From Trichomonas vaginalis G3 (Eukaryota > Parabasalia > Trichomonadida > Trichomonadidae), in contig NC_067208.1 of NCBI RefSeq assembly GCF_026262505.1, forward strand, positions 2,666,001-2,730,000: a stretch of DNA of 64,000 bases. The letters are read 5' to 3'. This document shows positions 36,690 through 48,119 of this stretch, one piece after another (the stretch's first letter is position 1; every line of letters begins with the position of its first letter). The notes beneath the pieces were generated by a model. That model was not told the origin of the DNA, did not search any database, and saw only the letters and a list, made by a program, of their open reading frames with translations. The translations under genes and the position numbers were made by a program.

Positions 36690-37590
36690 GGAAGCAAAAA
36701 TCGCTCCAGTAGTACCAGTAAGCCTGGAAGGAAGCCCATTCTCATGGTTTGGACTTCCTTCAAGGCTTTCTTGGATAAATGAAAACTTAATTTATTGAGA
36801 AGAGAGTATTTTTTTAGGAACGGGTCCCTACTTAGGCCAAAACTTCGTAATAGTCCGTTCTCAGGGCCAGATTCCTCTCCTGCCGCCATAGATCATGGCA
36901 GCATTTGAGAAAGCTGGCTCTGAGAACTGTAAGCGAGGTTGTAGCATCTGTAGAGGTCAGATCCTGCATTTTTAAGTCTTTCAGGATCGAGATGATAAGA
37001 GATCGTCAATGATGCGGACGATCTCCCTCAACCTCGATCCTGAGGATTGATCTTGCAGGCTCTGACCTCCATTGTGGCCATAGCTTCGCGATAGATCATG
37101 GTGGCATTTGAGAAAGCCGGCTCTGAGCATTATTTGCGAAGTTCTGGTCTCTCATGAGGCCAGGACCTGTAATATGAAGTCTTTCAGGGCCGAGTTCTCA
37201 CGAGATCATCTTCCATGATGACGAAGATGGAAAAACTCGGCCCTGAGGATTGATCTTGCAGGCTCTTGCCTCTGATAAGGCCCGAGCTTCGTAGGGACGT
37301 TCTCTCGGGACTGGAATCCTCTCCGACCGCCCGAATCAGGGCGGCCTTTGAGGAAACCGGCCCCGAGGATGTTTTGCGAAGCTCTGGCCTTTCCTGAGGC
37401 CAGAGCTTGTGAGTTTCATTCAGAGCCAAGTTCCTCTCGGATCGTGCCTAATGAGGACTACCATCGAGGAACTTGGCTCCGAGGATATGAATTGTGAACT
37501 CTGGCCTCGATGAAGGCCAGAGTTTTTAAGTGAATGTTTTGATGGGATGAGCCTATGATCTGTAAGCTCGTCCCATCAAAACATTTGTTT
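36690..37590. repeat. GC-rich array of hairpins
   Basis: About 0.9 kb, far richer in G+C than its surroundings, made of successive fold-backs: 36720-36737/36751-36768 (two mismatches); 36857-36927 (long imperfect stem); 36953-36961/37061-37069 enclosing 36980-37006/37017-37043; 37381-37406 (10 bp perfect); 37423-37436/37466-37479 (14 bp perfect); 37497-37507/37514-37524 (11 bp perfect); 37536-37552/37566-37582 (one mismatch). GAGGATTGATCTTGCAGGCTC occurs at about 37042 and 37236, and GCGAAG(C/T)TCTGG at about 37135 and 37376, so the array arose by unit duplication. Frames through it are not protein-like. Confidence 0.8.
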
Positions 37591-40500
37591 AAAAATTGAA
37601 TTAATAATTATCGTAAATATTGAAAAAATAAACTTGAATAAAATTGTTATACATAAAGAATATAATAAACATAAAATTAAACAAAAATTTCAAAAAAAAT
37701 CAAAATTCTGAATTTAAAATCAAAAATTACAAATTTCATATGAAAATTAAGAATTTGGAAAAATCTAGATTTATAAAGTAATGTTATATATGGTTTAAAT
37801 GAGAATGTGATATGGCATTCCAAACGGGAACCGCGGTTGGTTACCATGGATTTCCGTCACCGGTCACATTTTAAAGATTTTTAAAGCCTTATAAAAATAT
37901 GCTTTGTAAATCATTTTTTGTAAATCGGCAAAAATTTGGTAATTTTCTTCAACTAATAAATCTGCGAATAGCATTGATAATACAAGAACAATCTTTTAAA
38001 ATGCGTTTGATTCATTTTTGTATAATTTCATATAGGCACATATATTCTTCCGGGACTTTCCGTGATTTTACCGTAAAATCATTAGTTTACACCAATTTTT
38101 CCGTATTTTGAATAGTTTACTGCACTTTTTCCGTAAAATTGAGTTACGGGAATCCGCAAAATTTCCGGACCTCATTTTTCATAGAATATAATAATAATAT
38201 TTGATAAAAAGATATATTATTTATATTTTTGATTTTTGAATTACGGAAAAAGTGAATTGTTAACTTGATTTTTTTATATGGTTAATTTTTCAAATGATAT
38301 TATGAAGATCTAAAATATTAAAAGTAAAAAATTGAATTACGGAAAAAGTGAGGTCAAAAGTGAAATAAATTTGCAGAACAATTTTCATTGAAATAAGACA
38401 TTGAGTATCACACTTTAGTGAATCAACATCTATAAGAATGAAGTGTTTTGAAGCTGAAATAATATTGAATAGAAATTAATTTTTTCTGAAATTTTGAATG
38501 AAATTATGGGAAATAAAAAAATTACTAAATATTGTATTCATACAAATATATTATTTTAAAGGAAAAATAGATGCTGATAGAAACGATGAAAAATTTTGAA
38601 AACTTTACAATTAATTTATGTTCGTTAACCACAGAGCTTGCAATCCAAAGCTCACGTTAGACTACAAGAGTCATGAAGTCTCATACTAAGGGATATCCAA
38701 CATATATTTTAATAATCTAATGTTTGTGACAAATATTCAACATAAAATTAAGTTTTCGTTTCGTTACAAGGCATTCATACTTTGGAGATATCATATTTAA
38801 TGTACAGAAAAGTTAATATTAAACAATACATGCTAAAGAATTAATAAATAAGATAATAAAATAAATTTATACGTAATTACTTTCATTTAATATGCTTTAT
38901 GCTGTATAATATTGATTAAGAGGCATTAAAAGGTTCCATAGTCTGCTTTTATAGGCAAGATTTTTGATAAAAATTTAAAATTTTGAAAAATGATGAGAAA
39001 AGGAAAAAAAGGTAAATGAGAGCAAGAGGAGGGAAAAAAAAGAAAAAGAAAAGAAAGGGAAGGGAAAAATAAAAGAAAGAAGGACATATAAAAATTTAGA
39101 TGCGCATTCTTAATGCCGAGGCGGCTTGCCGCCGAGGCGCGATTTTTTTAGGCCTCTACGGTAACCCGGCAATGTTTTTTTAAATCTTGTACAGCCCTAG
39201 AATGTGATTATTAATTGAGAGTTTTAGATAGAATTTGAGAATAATCATTTCCAAAAAAAAGAAATTTTTCTAATATGAGTTTACCTTTGCATGGAATGAT
39301 GCTCATTCCTTGCAAATATAAAATCATTTTCTGAAATATAAGGCTAGATTCACATTCTTCAAATCAATTGCAAGTTTTTCCTGATTTGCTCATGTATTTG
39401 CAGGGTTTATCACTAGGACCCTGCACCCATATGAGCAAATCAGGAATTGTATCTGACACATTTGCATCAAAGAAAAAAAGTGCAAGTAATCCACCATATG
39501 AGCATACATTCAGTGGACAACCAAATTATATCATGTATATATGAACTTATACTGAGTATATTGATATATAAGTTATTTATGCAATCACAAAACCAGCGCT
39601 ATTCATATCTTTGATATATATATTCAAGAAACAACGATAGAAACTTGGATACATATATTAAAAAGGGGAATTACGAGATATTGTTTAATTGTGTTTGCAT
39701 TTGTATATTATAATGCCTTTAATAAGCTATTATTGATATTTATAGCAATATAGAGATTAGAATTAATAAAATTTTAAAATAAATAAATTAAATTATTATT
39801 TTTATGAATATTTACCACCAAAATACGCGACACAACCATTTTTACCATTCATAGAATCACTATTATTAATTATTTAGCTAATTAAAATTAATTGATTCTT
39901 GCCTTATGCGTTGGAATAACTCAATTAATGGTAAACAAAAATGATGTTCATGAGCAAAGTTCTATATCATTTTCTAAGGTAATATTATATTAAAATCTAT
40001 TTAACCAAGATAATATTATATAACATATTTCCATTTATATTGCCAATTAGTTTAAACATAAATAAATAAGAATTATTGGCTATGAAAACGCAAATATTGA
40101 TATCATGAAAAATAATTGAATTTGTGGTTTAAATACACATTTTAAAGGGTGCATATACCAAATTTTACCTATAATTCTATAAAGAACATATAGTTTATAT
40201 GCTATATTAATGCATGAGAAGATCAAATCATAAAGAACAGCAAATTGATAAAATGCGATATTTATTTCAGAATAATAAAGCTATTACTTGCTATGTGAAG
40301 AATTGTATTTTCATATATAGCTTATTTACAATGTGTGCGCATGATTTTATAGGTTAAAAAGATGTTTTGAAGATATTCATAATATATTATTTGTAAAAAT
40401 ATGTTATATATCCTTAATAACTATATGAAATATTTATATAAATATTGCTTATTTAAACCATATAAATAATTTAGTTAAAAAGCACACCAATCCTGAGATT

Positions 40501-41215
40501 CGCATTGTCGTCTAAAACCGCCAGACGACAATAATACAACCCCTTTTTTTTAGCAAATTTTGTTCTCCAAAAAATTTAAACATCACTATAAAAAAACCAT
40601 CTATATTATGAACTTAAACAATAGATTTCAAAATCAGAACATCTTAATCTTACCAAAACCATTTGAAGATTTTTGTCTCATTGCTCCCATCAATTCTTTT
40701 TTGATCTTTCAAATATAAATTAATATTAACATGACACACACATCATAAAGAGGAATAAATTTAAATAAATTTATGGGAATTTAAAATTGAGAGAATCCAT
40801 GAATATTATTTGAGAAGATTTTAAGCAGAGCAATTGAGAGACCTCATATAAAATTATTTTGAGCTTTCAAATAGGATATTTCATAACAACAAGTAATCAC
40901 TAATTTTCTTTATTTTTTTTGAGAAAAATTTTGGCCAAAATTTTTGGTCGACTATTGATGAATTAACACTTATTTCGAACTACATCATTCAGAAGAATAC
41001 AAAGATCAATAAATAGGTTGATCTCTTTAAACAATATTCAATTTTTTGAAAACAGTTTCAAAATCATTAAATTTCATTATAAACTATCTCTCTAATATAC
41101 CTAAAACAAATTTTAATTGATCGATTTCCAATGCAATGACCTAATTATCACTCAAAACTAATTGAATACTAAGCTTTCAAATTTCAATCGATAACGTTCA
41201 CAAAATCCAGTAAGT
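37591..41215. other. Long gene-poor region with scattered fold-backs
   Basis: 3.6 kb without a credible gene. Items seen: CACTTTTTCCGTAA near 38130 in inverse orientation to TTACGGAAAAAGTG near 38255 and 38337; a purine tract (about 38985-39090); a small GC-rich hairpin GGCGGCTTGCCGCC at 39120-39133; a nested hairpin at 39380-39444; and ATTGTCGTCT with AGACGACAAT near 40505-40535, echoing the motif near 35876. The last pair could mark the ends of a 4.6-kb element, which is speculative. Confidence 0.45.
39380..39444. repeat. Nested hairpin
   Basis: Outer arms CCTGATTTGCTCAT (39380-39393) and ATGAGCAAATCAGG (39431-39444) are perfect complements. Inner arms GCAGGGT (39400-39406) and ACCCTGC (39418-39424) form a second stem. 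Possible structured RNA or fold-back remnant. Confidence 0.6.
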
Positions 41216-41221
41216 TCATTT
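41216..41221 (+). promoter_or_regulatory. Trichomonad-type initiator TCATTT
   Basis: The predicted +1 A is at 41218, 10 bases before ATG 41228. It fits TCA[C/T]T[T/A] and fixes the start of the C2-like gene. Confidence 0.6.
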
Positions 41222-41227
41222 TTGATT

Positions 41228-41728
41228 ATGTTCCGCAATAACAACTATGGCGGCAATTACATGCCATTACTCAGTGGTGCTCGCGCTTATGTTAAAGTAG
41301 ATGCAGTTGACACTGGTTCATTCCCTGGTTTAGAAGGAAAATCAGATCTTGTCATGCGTGTTGGTCCTCGTCATTGCTTTATGGGATACGGCTTTGATTT
41401 CAAGAAAGGAGAGCATCCAAACCATACATGGGAATTCAAGTATCAGGATGCCCACAGATCTTCACTCGTTATTTGTCTTTTCAAGAAGAGAATCTTCGGT
41501 GGTGATGAAGAAATAGGTGAGATCGAACTCAAATTATCAGCATTCGAACCTGATACAATCGTTACAAAAGAATATACCCTCAAACCCCCAGATCCAAAGA
41601 ACATTCCAGCAAGAGTCAGAATTTCAATCCATTTAAGTGAAGATGGAAGTATGGCTTTCTCAGCACCAGCTGGTGGAAAGCTATTGTGCAATCCAGAGAT
41701 TCCTCATGCTACAACTTACTTCAAATAA
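41228..41728 (+). CDS. Small C2-like domain protein
   Basis: 166 residues from ATG 41228 (MFRNNNYGGNY). The chain is a single beta-sandwich-like domain: ARAYVKVDAVDTGSFPG, SDLVMRVGPRHC, NHTWEFKY, LVICLFKKR...GEIELKLSAF, ARVRISIHLSEDGS. It looks like a C2 domain (strand order, a late I(E/G)E(I/V) strand, closing RISIHL), though clear clustered Ca2+-binding Asp residues are not obvious. It may bind lipid or protein. Small stand-alone C2-like proteins are common in trichomonads. Preceded by a good initiator. No membrane anchor. Confidence 0.65.
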   Translation: MFRNNNYGGNYMPLLSGARAYVKVDAVDTGSFPGLEGKSDLVMRVGPRHCFMGYGFDFKKGEHPNHTWEFKYQDAHRSSLVICLFKKRIFGGDEEIGEIELKLSAFEPDTIVTKEYTLKPPDPKNIPARVRISIHLSEDGSMAFSAPAGGKLLCNPEIPHATTYFK

Positions 41729-42046
41729 GAAATTATTTTTAAACTGTTTTATATTTTATTATTAAACTTCTTCTATCCTTAATTTGTTTTCATTTTTTTA
41801 CAAATGCTTGCTTTATTCTCATTAAATGTTCATTCAATCTGATTTCATATAGACACTATTGTTGTTCTAAATGATTATCAATGACATAACATATGAAGAC
41901 ATTTTTAGGTCAAAAATCTAAGCTAGTCTGAGATCAAAAATTTACTGATCAATATTTTTCATAAAAGCCAAATATGAGTTCAGTGATTTTTTTTAAAAAA
42001 TAATTCTATATAATGCTTTTATTTTAAATTATTAATTTTATATAAT

Positions 42047-44506
42047 TTATAATAATATAAAAACAGCAATATTAGAAATAGGAATATTGATAGTGGATTG
42101 TGGATGGACTGTGCATGAGAATCCATTGCAGAATGATGTGCTCCCGAGTTCAAGACCACTAGATGAAAGAAGTGAAACAAGTGTCTTGTTAGATTTGTTC
42201 TGGATAAGAGCACCACAAACAAGAAGAGGACAGTTTCGGAATGCATCGGAACCAATAGAGACAATGCTAGATGGGATAGTGATATGACGAAGATTGATGC
42301 AGTCTTTGAATGAACTAGAACCAATACGAACAAGACTGACTTCGGGAAGAAGAACACTGACAAGATGAATGCAGCCGATGAATGCACTGTCTTCAATAAC
42401 TTCGACACCGTCCAGAAGATAGAAGTATGACCGTGATGATGCTGGAGGGTAGACGTGCATGTGATGTTTGTCACTGCTGTAGATGGCACCACTGTCGAAA
42501 ACAAAGTGTGTAGATGAGAATGGTGAGACAACTGAGAACTTAGTGCACCCGTCAAAAACACCATAGCCGATGCGCTCAAGTGAACTACTGTTGCTGATGT
42601 CAACAGAAACAAGTTCACGGCAGTCTTTGAGACATTGGTCACCAAGAGTACGAACACGGTCGGGAAGTGAAAGATGGATGATACTAGTGCCGCTAAGTGA
42701 TGATGAGTCAATAGTTTCGCAGTTAGTAGGGATATCGAAATCTGTAAGATTGGTACAGCCACTAAAGATGAATGCTGGAAGAATATTGTTGCAGATAATG
42801 TTATCGCGGAATTCGACATGACGAAGACCGCTGTTCATGAAACAACCACTGCCAATAGAAATGATGTTGTTATAAAATGTAAAGCGAGTCAATGATAATA
42901 AACCACTGAATGTGTTTTGTCCAAATGAAATACTTGTATCGCGATAAATAGCAATCTCACTGATAGATGAACATGATGAAAATGCATCGTTGCCGATGGT
43001 CAATGGAGAACTAGAATATAATTGTTTGTATAATTCATAACTTCGTTTGTTATAGAAAGATTTAAGTTCTCTCGTTGAAGATAATGATTCAAATCTAATT
43101 GAAGGAATGAATTTACAATTCTTGAATGCTGAATCACCAATCTTTGTTATTGTTTCTGGGAATGAAATCTCACTATTCAAAATAGTGTTTTCAAATGCAC
43201 TATTTTGGATTTCAATAATTTTAGTTCCAAAATCAAATCTACTTAGATTTGTGCAGCCTTGAAATGCTGAACTTTCGACTTTTTCGATGTTAGAACCTCC
43301 TTCAAAAGAAACAATACCAATTTTTTTATTTTCGTTGAACGCCTTCTCTTTAATGATTTTGACTGTACCGGGAAGAGTAATCTCCGTTTTAGTTCCTAAA
43401 AACTGTGAAATTGTTGTGTTTTGATCTGTAAATAATACATACTGTTTATCTAAGTAAAGATTTGGATTATCTGAGAACGAAATTTGAACATCATCGTAAT
43501 TAGGCAATGCATTACCTCCGATAGTTTTAATTGATGAAGGTAAATTTAATATTTTTAATTTTGAACATCCTTCAAAAGCACTCGTTCCGATTTCTACAAC
43601 TGAATCTGGAATATATATAGTTGAAATCGATGAACCAATGAATGTACATTCTCCAATTGTTGTTATCCTTGGAAGTGTGATATTTGAAATACTTGAATAA
43701 TAAAATGCATAACCTTCAATTTCTGTTACAGATTGAGGAATTATTAATGATTTTAGATGTGTAAAGCAAAAACATCCAAGAGATATTTTTGTGACTGATT
43801 CTAAAATTTTATAACTTCCACCTATATTTGAGGCAAAATAATAAATAACAGTTCTGTCATATGAATATAGAGCTTTGTCATCACAGAAAAAGTTTTTATT
43901 GGCTGTATCAAGATGTATTTCATTAATTGAACCAACACCACTAAAAGTCAGACCGGGAACCATTGATAATTTCTCTGGAAAAGTAAATGATGTCAAACCT
44001 GTGTTAATAAAAGTATTACTTAGTAACGTTGTAAGCTGTGACCCTTTAGAGAATGTGACACTCTTTAAAGATCCCATATTGCAAATTCCATTATCGCTAA
44101 TATATGTAACTGTAGATGGAATGTTGATTGTTGTGATTCTAAGCTCGCTAATTGCGCAATATCCAATTGATTTTAAGCCTTCTGGTAAAATGAATGTTGT
44201 AACTGATGAGCATTTAGAGAATGAATAACTTCCTAATGTTTCAAGTTTTGAACACATTGATAAATCAACAGATCGTAATTTTGTGCAGCTGTAGAATGCA
44301 TAGCTATTAATATATCTGAGATTTGGATTGTTTTGAAATGTGAATGTTTCAACAAGATCTTTGGCAATTCTGAATGCATAATTGTCATCAGTACTTCCGA
44401 AGATTGTGACACATTTCGATGAAATAATGATATTTGGTGATTTACTTGATACTGATAATAATGTAAGACCATCGGTGCTGTAATCTTTAGAATCAAGTTC
44501 ACTCAT
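42047..44506 (-). CDS. BspA-like leucine-rich-repeat protein (LRR_5 type)
   Basis: 819 residues, almost entirely 22-24-residue repeats of the Treponema pallidum/BspA type: for example SYAFYSCTKLRSVDLS, SYSFSKCSSVTTFILP, TSAFEGCSKLKILNLP, DSAFIGCIHLVSVLLP and SDAFRNCPLL. About 25 repeats are visible, with one or two non-repeat breaks (PNLYLDKQYVLFTDQN). There is no N-terminal signal peptide, as is usual for trichomonad BspA proteins. The C-terminus ends in a short hydrophobic IPISNIAVFILL with no basic tail, so a transmembrane anchor is doubtful and the 3' end may be truncated. Family members are surface or secreted and bind host cells, matrix or bacteria. The 3' end (42.1-42.8 kb) is more GC-rich. 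Confidence 0.88.
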   Translation of the reverse strand: MSELDSKDYSTDGLTLLSVSSKSPNIIISSKCVTIFGSTDDNYAFRIAKDLVETFTFQNNPNLRYINSYAFYSCTKLRSVDLSMCSKLETLGSYSFSKCSSVTTFILPEGLKSIGYCAISELRITTINIPSTVTYISDNGICNMGSLKSVTFSKGSQLTTLLSNTFINTGLTSFTFPEKLSMVPGLTFSGVGSINEIHLDTANKNFFCDDKALYSYDRTVIYYFASNIGGSYKILESVTKISLGCFCFTHLKSLIIPQSVTEIEGYAFYYSSISNITLPRITTIGECTFIGSSISTIYIPDSVVEIGTSAFEGCSKLKILNLPSSIKTIGGNALPNYDDVQISFSDNPNLYLDKQYVLFTDQNTTISQFLGTKTEITLPGTVKIIKEKAFNENKKIGIVSFEGGSNIEKVESSAFQGCTNLSRFDFGTKIIEIQNSAFENTILNSEISFPETITKIGDSAFKNCKFIPSIRFESLSSTRELKSFYNKRSYELYKQLYSSSPLTIGNDAFSSCSSISEIAIYRDTSISFGQNTFSGLLSLTRFTFYNNIISIGSGCFMNSGLRHVEFRDNIICNNILPAFIFSGCTNLTDFDIPTNCETIDSSSLSGTSIIHLSLPDRVRTLGDQCLKDCRELVSVDISNSSSLERIGYGVFDGCTKFSVVSPFSSTHFVFDSGAIYSSDKHHMHVYPPASSRSYFYLLDGVEVIEDSAFIGCIHLVSVLLPEVSLVRIGSSSFKDCINLRHITIPSSIVSIGSDAFRNCPLLVCGALIQNKSNKTLVSLLSSSGLELGSTSFCNGFSCTVHPQSTINIPISNIAVFILL

Positions 44507-47158
44507 TTGTTTGGATTAATAACATGTTTATTAAATAGGATACATACATACATACCTTAATTTGCTTCTACAAAATTTGAGTTATTAAATCAATAACTTA
44601 CAATGAACTAGGGACATAGTTGATATAAGAAGTGATCCTACTCACAAAAAATGTGATCTTAGCTTTCACTTTATCCTCAACGTGCTTCATTCAATTTCAC
44701 TCTTAATATTTGAAATCTGATGTTTAATAATAATTTCGAGGAAAAAGGCAAAAATAATTCTGGGGAGAACACTATATTTGGTCACATCACATTTACATTT
44801 TGGTATGGAAATTTTGGATTCTATTAATATTGATGCAGATTTTAAACTCCTTATATGTAGTATACATAACATTGATTAAAAATAAGCATGATGACTTCCA
44901 CAAAATTGCAGAAGGTTCTGATTAAATTTCTCAAATCACCAATTTAAAATCTGTGCAAAGGAATGATTTTGTTTTATAATTAAAATTACTTCCATGAATT
45001 TGTTTTATTATTAAGATTACAAGACTTAAAATGACTAGGTTCCCATAAATATGATTTTGATTTAACTAAATTCGAATCCAATCATATTATATTGAATCAG
45101 ACATATTTGCTTTAATTATTATTAATTAGGAAAGTGAATATTGTATATGATTTTCAAAAAATTAATTTAATACTTGACTTCGATAAGAGAGATGCGAACA
45201 ATATTTATAGATATATGCATAACTAGGCCTAGGTATTTTCCAGAATGAACAGCTAAGCTAAGCTGCTAATATTGGGAGTGGGCACATTTCTTTGATATAA
45301 CCTTTGAAAATTTAAGGTTTTTAATTTTGGACATTGAATTTCGAATATTCATTAATTAATGCTGATTTGTCAGAGCTATATATAGATCTTTGCTCGAAGT
45401 TTAATGTATATAGAATCTGACAAAATTTAAACTGCGAAACAAAAGGCGTAAGTATTCAATTTTGAATAGTTTACATAATTTTTTTTATACCTTATTGGCA
45501 ACAATATGCTCGGCTTTGCAATTCTTGCTGCCCATATAGTTCGGCAAGTAAAGTTAACCTCTGCATGATCCATGTTTAAATTTCATGCAATTAAGTTAAC
45601 TTTAATTTACACTCCATCGGCTATTATCCATGTTACATGAGCATTATTACCATCAAGTTAAAAGAAATCTCATAAACTGAAATTAATTTTAGCGAAAATT
45701 CTTTTAATTACGAGAGGTTATCGATTTTGTAATTTAATCGTCGTCGTTATCGATTTTGTAATTTAATCGTTATCGTCTTTTTCTAAACGTGCATTTTTAC
45801 ATTAAAAGCAATGCAACTCCAAAATTAATTGGTATTTAGACTTTAATTAGGTGCAGACAAACGAAATGCAGTCCAAATATTTTGGTGATATATGAATTAC
45901 ATAAATTTAGGGAAATTGAAATTATATCTTTTTAAATTTTTAGGAAAACAGATTTATAGAATTGTTTAAGTCATCAAAATAATGCAGACTTAGGTCAAAA
46001 TTTCCAAATTTAATCATTTGCAAGACTTTCAAGCGACTTCAAAATGTCGAAATATAAGTCCAAAAATAAAATTACGATTACAGTCTATCCTCAATTATTA
46101 TCACGCTAATTATTGAGTGACCCATGCGTTCGTATGTATGTAATACCTTTTAAAAAGGAGATGAGAGAGATAAACTACATTTACAATTTAAATCTGATGT
46201 ATTTACTTGTTACATTTACAAATGTAAATGTTTCTCGTAATGTTTACATTTTGTAAGTATAACGAATAAAAATGACGCACTTTTTTTACAAAGTCAAATT
46301 ATGCGATACAACTTTACTTGTTACATTTACAAATGTAAATGTTTCTCGTAATGTTTACATTTTGTAAGTATAACGAATAAAAATGACGCACTTTTTTTAC
46401 AAAGTCAAATTATTGTTCGATTTTTGCAGCTTGTAAACGATTAATTGTATAAAGCAATTGATATTAGCACGATATAACTGAATAATTCTAATATTGAAAT
46501 CAAAAGCCCTTAAAATATCATGATATTTTAATTTCATAACAAATCTAGGAGACTATTTGATGAAAACATATCCGATGTGGGTTTTGTTGTATTATATAAC
46601 TTGTTATTGACTTCTTAGCTTTCCAAATTTTTTTCGATAATGAGAAAACGAATGAAAAATCAACATTTGGTCCATTTAAAATTTGATTCGTTTACATTTT
46701 TTTTACTTTTTGAATTTCAATTTATATTTTCCTCAAGAAATACTTTAGATTTTAAGAAACTAAATCATATAATCTACTAAGAAAATATATTAAATCCTAT
46801 AATACTCAAAGTTTTGTGATAAATCCGATCTTTTTTATTTTACTTTTATTATGTTTTTGCAAACTTAAGGTCCTCACTAGGTAAAACATAATACTCTTTG
46901 AAGTTAAGTATTTTCACAAAGAGAGGACCAACAATATCAAAAGATTGAATAAAGATTTGTATTATTTTATTTATTTTTAAGAACATGTTTAAGAACCCTC
47001 ATTATCTCCACGAATATTGCATATTTTTCTATTCTAAGACCACCAAAATTACGTTTTAATATAGAAAATAACATATTTATGTGATGCTAAAGTCGAAGTC
47101 CTTAAAAAATTAGTGTTAAACATCCTATTGTTAAATAAATTTTAGATTTTGAAGTTTA
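44507..47158. other. Gene-poor region
   Basis: 2.65 kb with no credible gene. A TACA microsatellite near 44543-44557 lies before the BspA-like gene. TTATCGATTTTGTAATTTAATCG occurs twice near 45718-45768. A 111-bp tandem duplication is listed separately. The rest is AT-rich DNA without visible features. Confidence 0.5.
46202..46413 (+). repeat. Tandem duplication, 111-bp period
   Basis: Two nearly identical units start at 46202 and 46313. Each contains the palindrome CATTTACAAATGTAAATG and ends GACGCACTTTTTTTACAAAG. The copies are so alike that the duplication must be recent. Confidence 0.8.
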
Positions 47159-47164
47159 TCATTT
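47159..47164 (+). promoter_or_regulatory. Trichomonad-type initiator TCATTT
   Basis: The predicted +1 A is at 47161, 10 bases before ATG 47171. The spacing matches the initiators of two other host genes in this window. Confidence 0.55.
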
Positions 47165-47170
47165 CGAATA

Positions 47171-47488
47171 ATGAAATATAAACAATACAAATTTTCTGTC
47201 GTTTCGAGATTCATAAATGATCGGAATCTTCCAGCTCCGACTGAAATAGAACTTTCGGAAGCTAATTTTCAAGACGAATCTTCTTTATTAAGATTTATTT
47301 TGGATATCCCTAAGGATTTAAGCTTTTCCATTGACTCATATTCAATGAATCTTTTGATACATTTCATTATCGAGCAATCTACACAAAATGAAACAATATT
47401 AAAATTCACAATTCAAAATATCACTTCTTCGAATATCTTTCAAATAGATTTGATACTGTTATATACGAAAACGATAAAAACGGTTTGA
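47171..47488 (+). CDS. Small unknown protein, possibly truncated by a fold-back element
   Basis: 105 residues starting MKYKQYKFSVVSRFIND. No family recognised. The N-terminal half has a soluble, coding-like composition (PAPTEIELSEANFQDES...FILDIPKDLSF); the rest is Ile/Asn/Thr-rich. The stop codon lies exactly at the boundary of the inverted-repeat element that begins at 47489. The present C-terminus may therefore be the scar of an insertion into a longer gene. A good initiator supports transcription from the present start. Confidence 0.5.
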   Translation: MKYKQYKFSVVSRFINDRNLPAPTEIELSEANFQDESSLLRFILDIPKDLSFSIDSYSMNLLIHFIIEQSTQNETILKFTIQNITSSNIFQIDLILLYTKTIKTV

Positions 47489-47597
47489 CAGAAAAGTGAC
47501 AACTTTACGTGTCAAAAATATAAAAAGTGATATTTTATTCATCATTATCTTCTTCATAATTTATTTCATATTCTTCGTCTTACCAACAAAAGATGGG

Positions 47598-47850
47598 AAT
47601 GTGAACAATTGCGGGCAATTTTTAGCCATTTTGGCTTGGAACTAGAGCCTGCGAGGTACATGGATAGTATCAGTACCTCACAGGCTCTAGTTCTCTATAT
47701 GGCGCCGAGAAATTTTGGTGAAATGTGGTCGCATTTCACCAAAATTTTTTCGGCGCCATAGGATGAATTGGAGGGTGAGAGATATTATTTCATACAATAC
47801 TACTCTCACCCTCCAATTCCCAGCCAAAATGGCTAAAAATTGCCCGCAAT
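47598..47850. repeat. Cloverleaf-forming unit 1 (outer stem plus three hairpins)
   Basis: The outer stem is 47608-47636 with 47822-47850, 29 bp and perfect (starts ATTGCGGGCAAT). Hairpin 1 is 47639-47659/47673-47693 (21 bp, one mismatch); hairpin 2 is 47698-47725/47732-47760 (28 bp, one bulge, contains the GGCGCC palindrome, 6-base loop); hairpin 3 is 47765-47781/47803-47819 (17 bp perfect). Nearly every base is in a stem. Confidence 0.85.
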
Positions 47851-48063
47851 GTGAACAATTGCGGGCAATTTTTAGCCATTTTGGCTTGGAACTAGAGCCT
47901 GCGAGGTACATGGATAGTATCAGTACCTCACAGGCTCTAGTTCTCTATATGGCGCCGAGAAATTTTGGTGAAATGTGGTCGCATTTCACCAAAATTTTTT
48001 CGGCGCCATAGGATGAATTGGAGGGTGAGAGATATTATTTCATACAATACTACTCTCACCCTC
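47848..48063. repeat. Cloverleaf-forming unit 2 (lacks closing outer arm)
   Basis: An exact repeat of unit 1 at a 250-bp offset, with hairpins 1 and 2 intact. Hairpin 3 is cut short on its 3' arm near 48062 and the outer right arm is missing, although the outer left arm (47858-47886) could pair with the right arm of unit 1. Confidence 0.85.
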
Positions 48064-48119
48064 AATTTTAATTACTTAAACTCATTCTATTTTTTTGACA
48101 TGTAAATGTCACTTTTACT

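Noticed and set aside
36662-37429. Two short frames in the GC-rich hairpin block
   Set aside because: They are open only because the region is GC-rich; the sequence follows the hairpin symmetry and the products have no protein-like pattern.
37899-38111. 70-codon frame after the hairpin array
   Set aside because: AT-rich composition, no initiator, overlaps repeated TTTTCCGTAA sequence; probably chance.
35876-40535. Possible 4.6-kb element bounded by ATTGTCGTCT inverted sequences
   Set aside because: Only about ten bases match, no internal transposase and no target duplication were seen; too weak to call.
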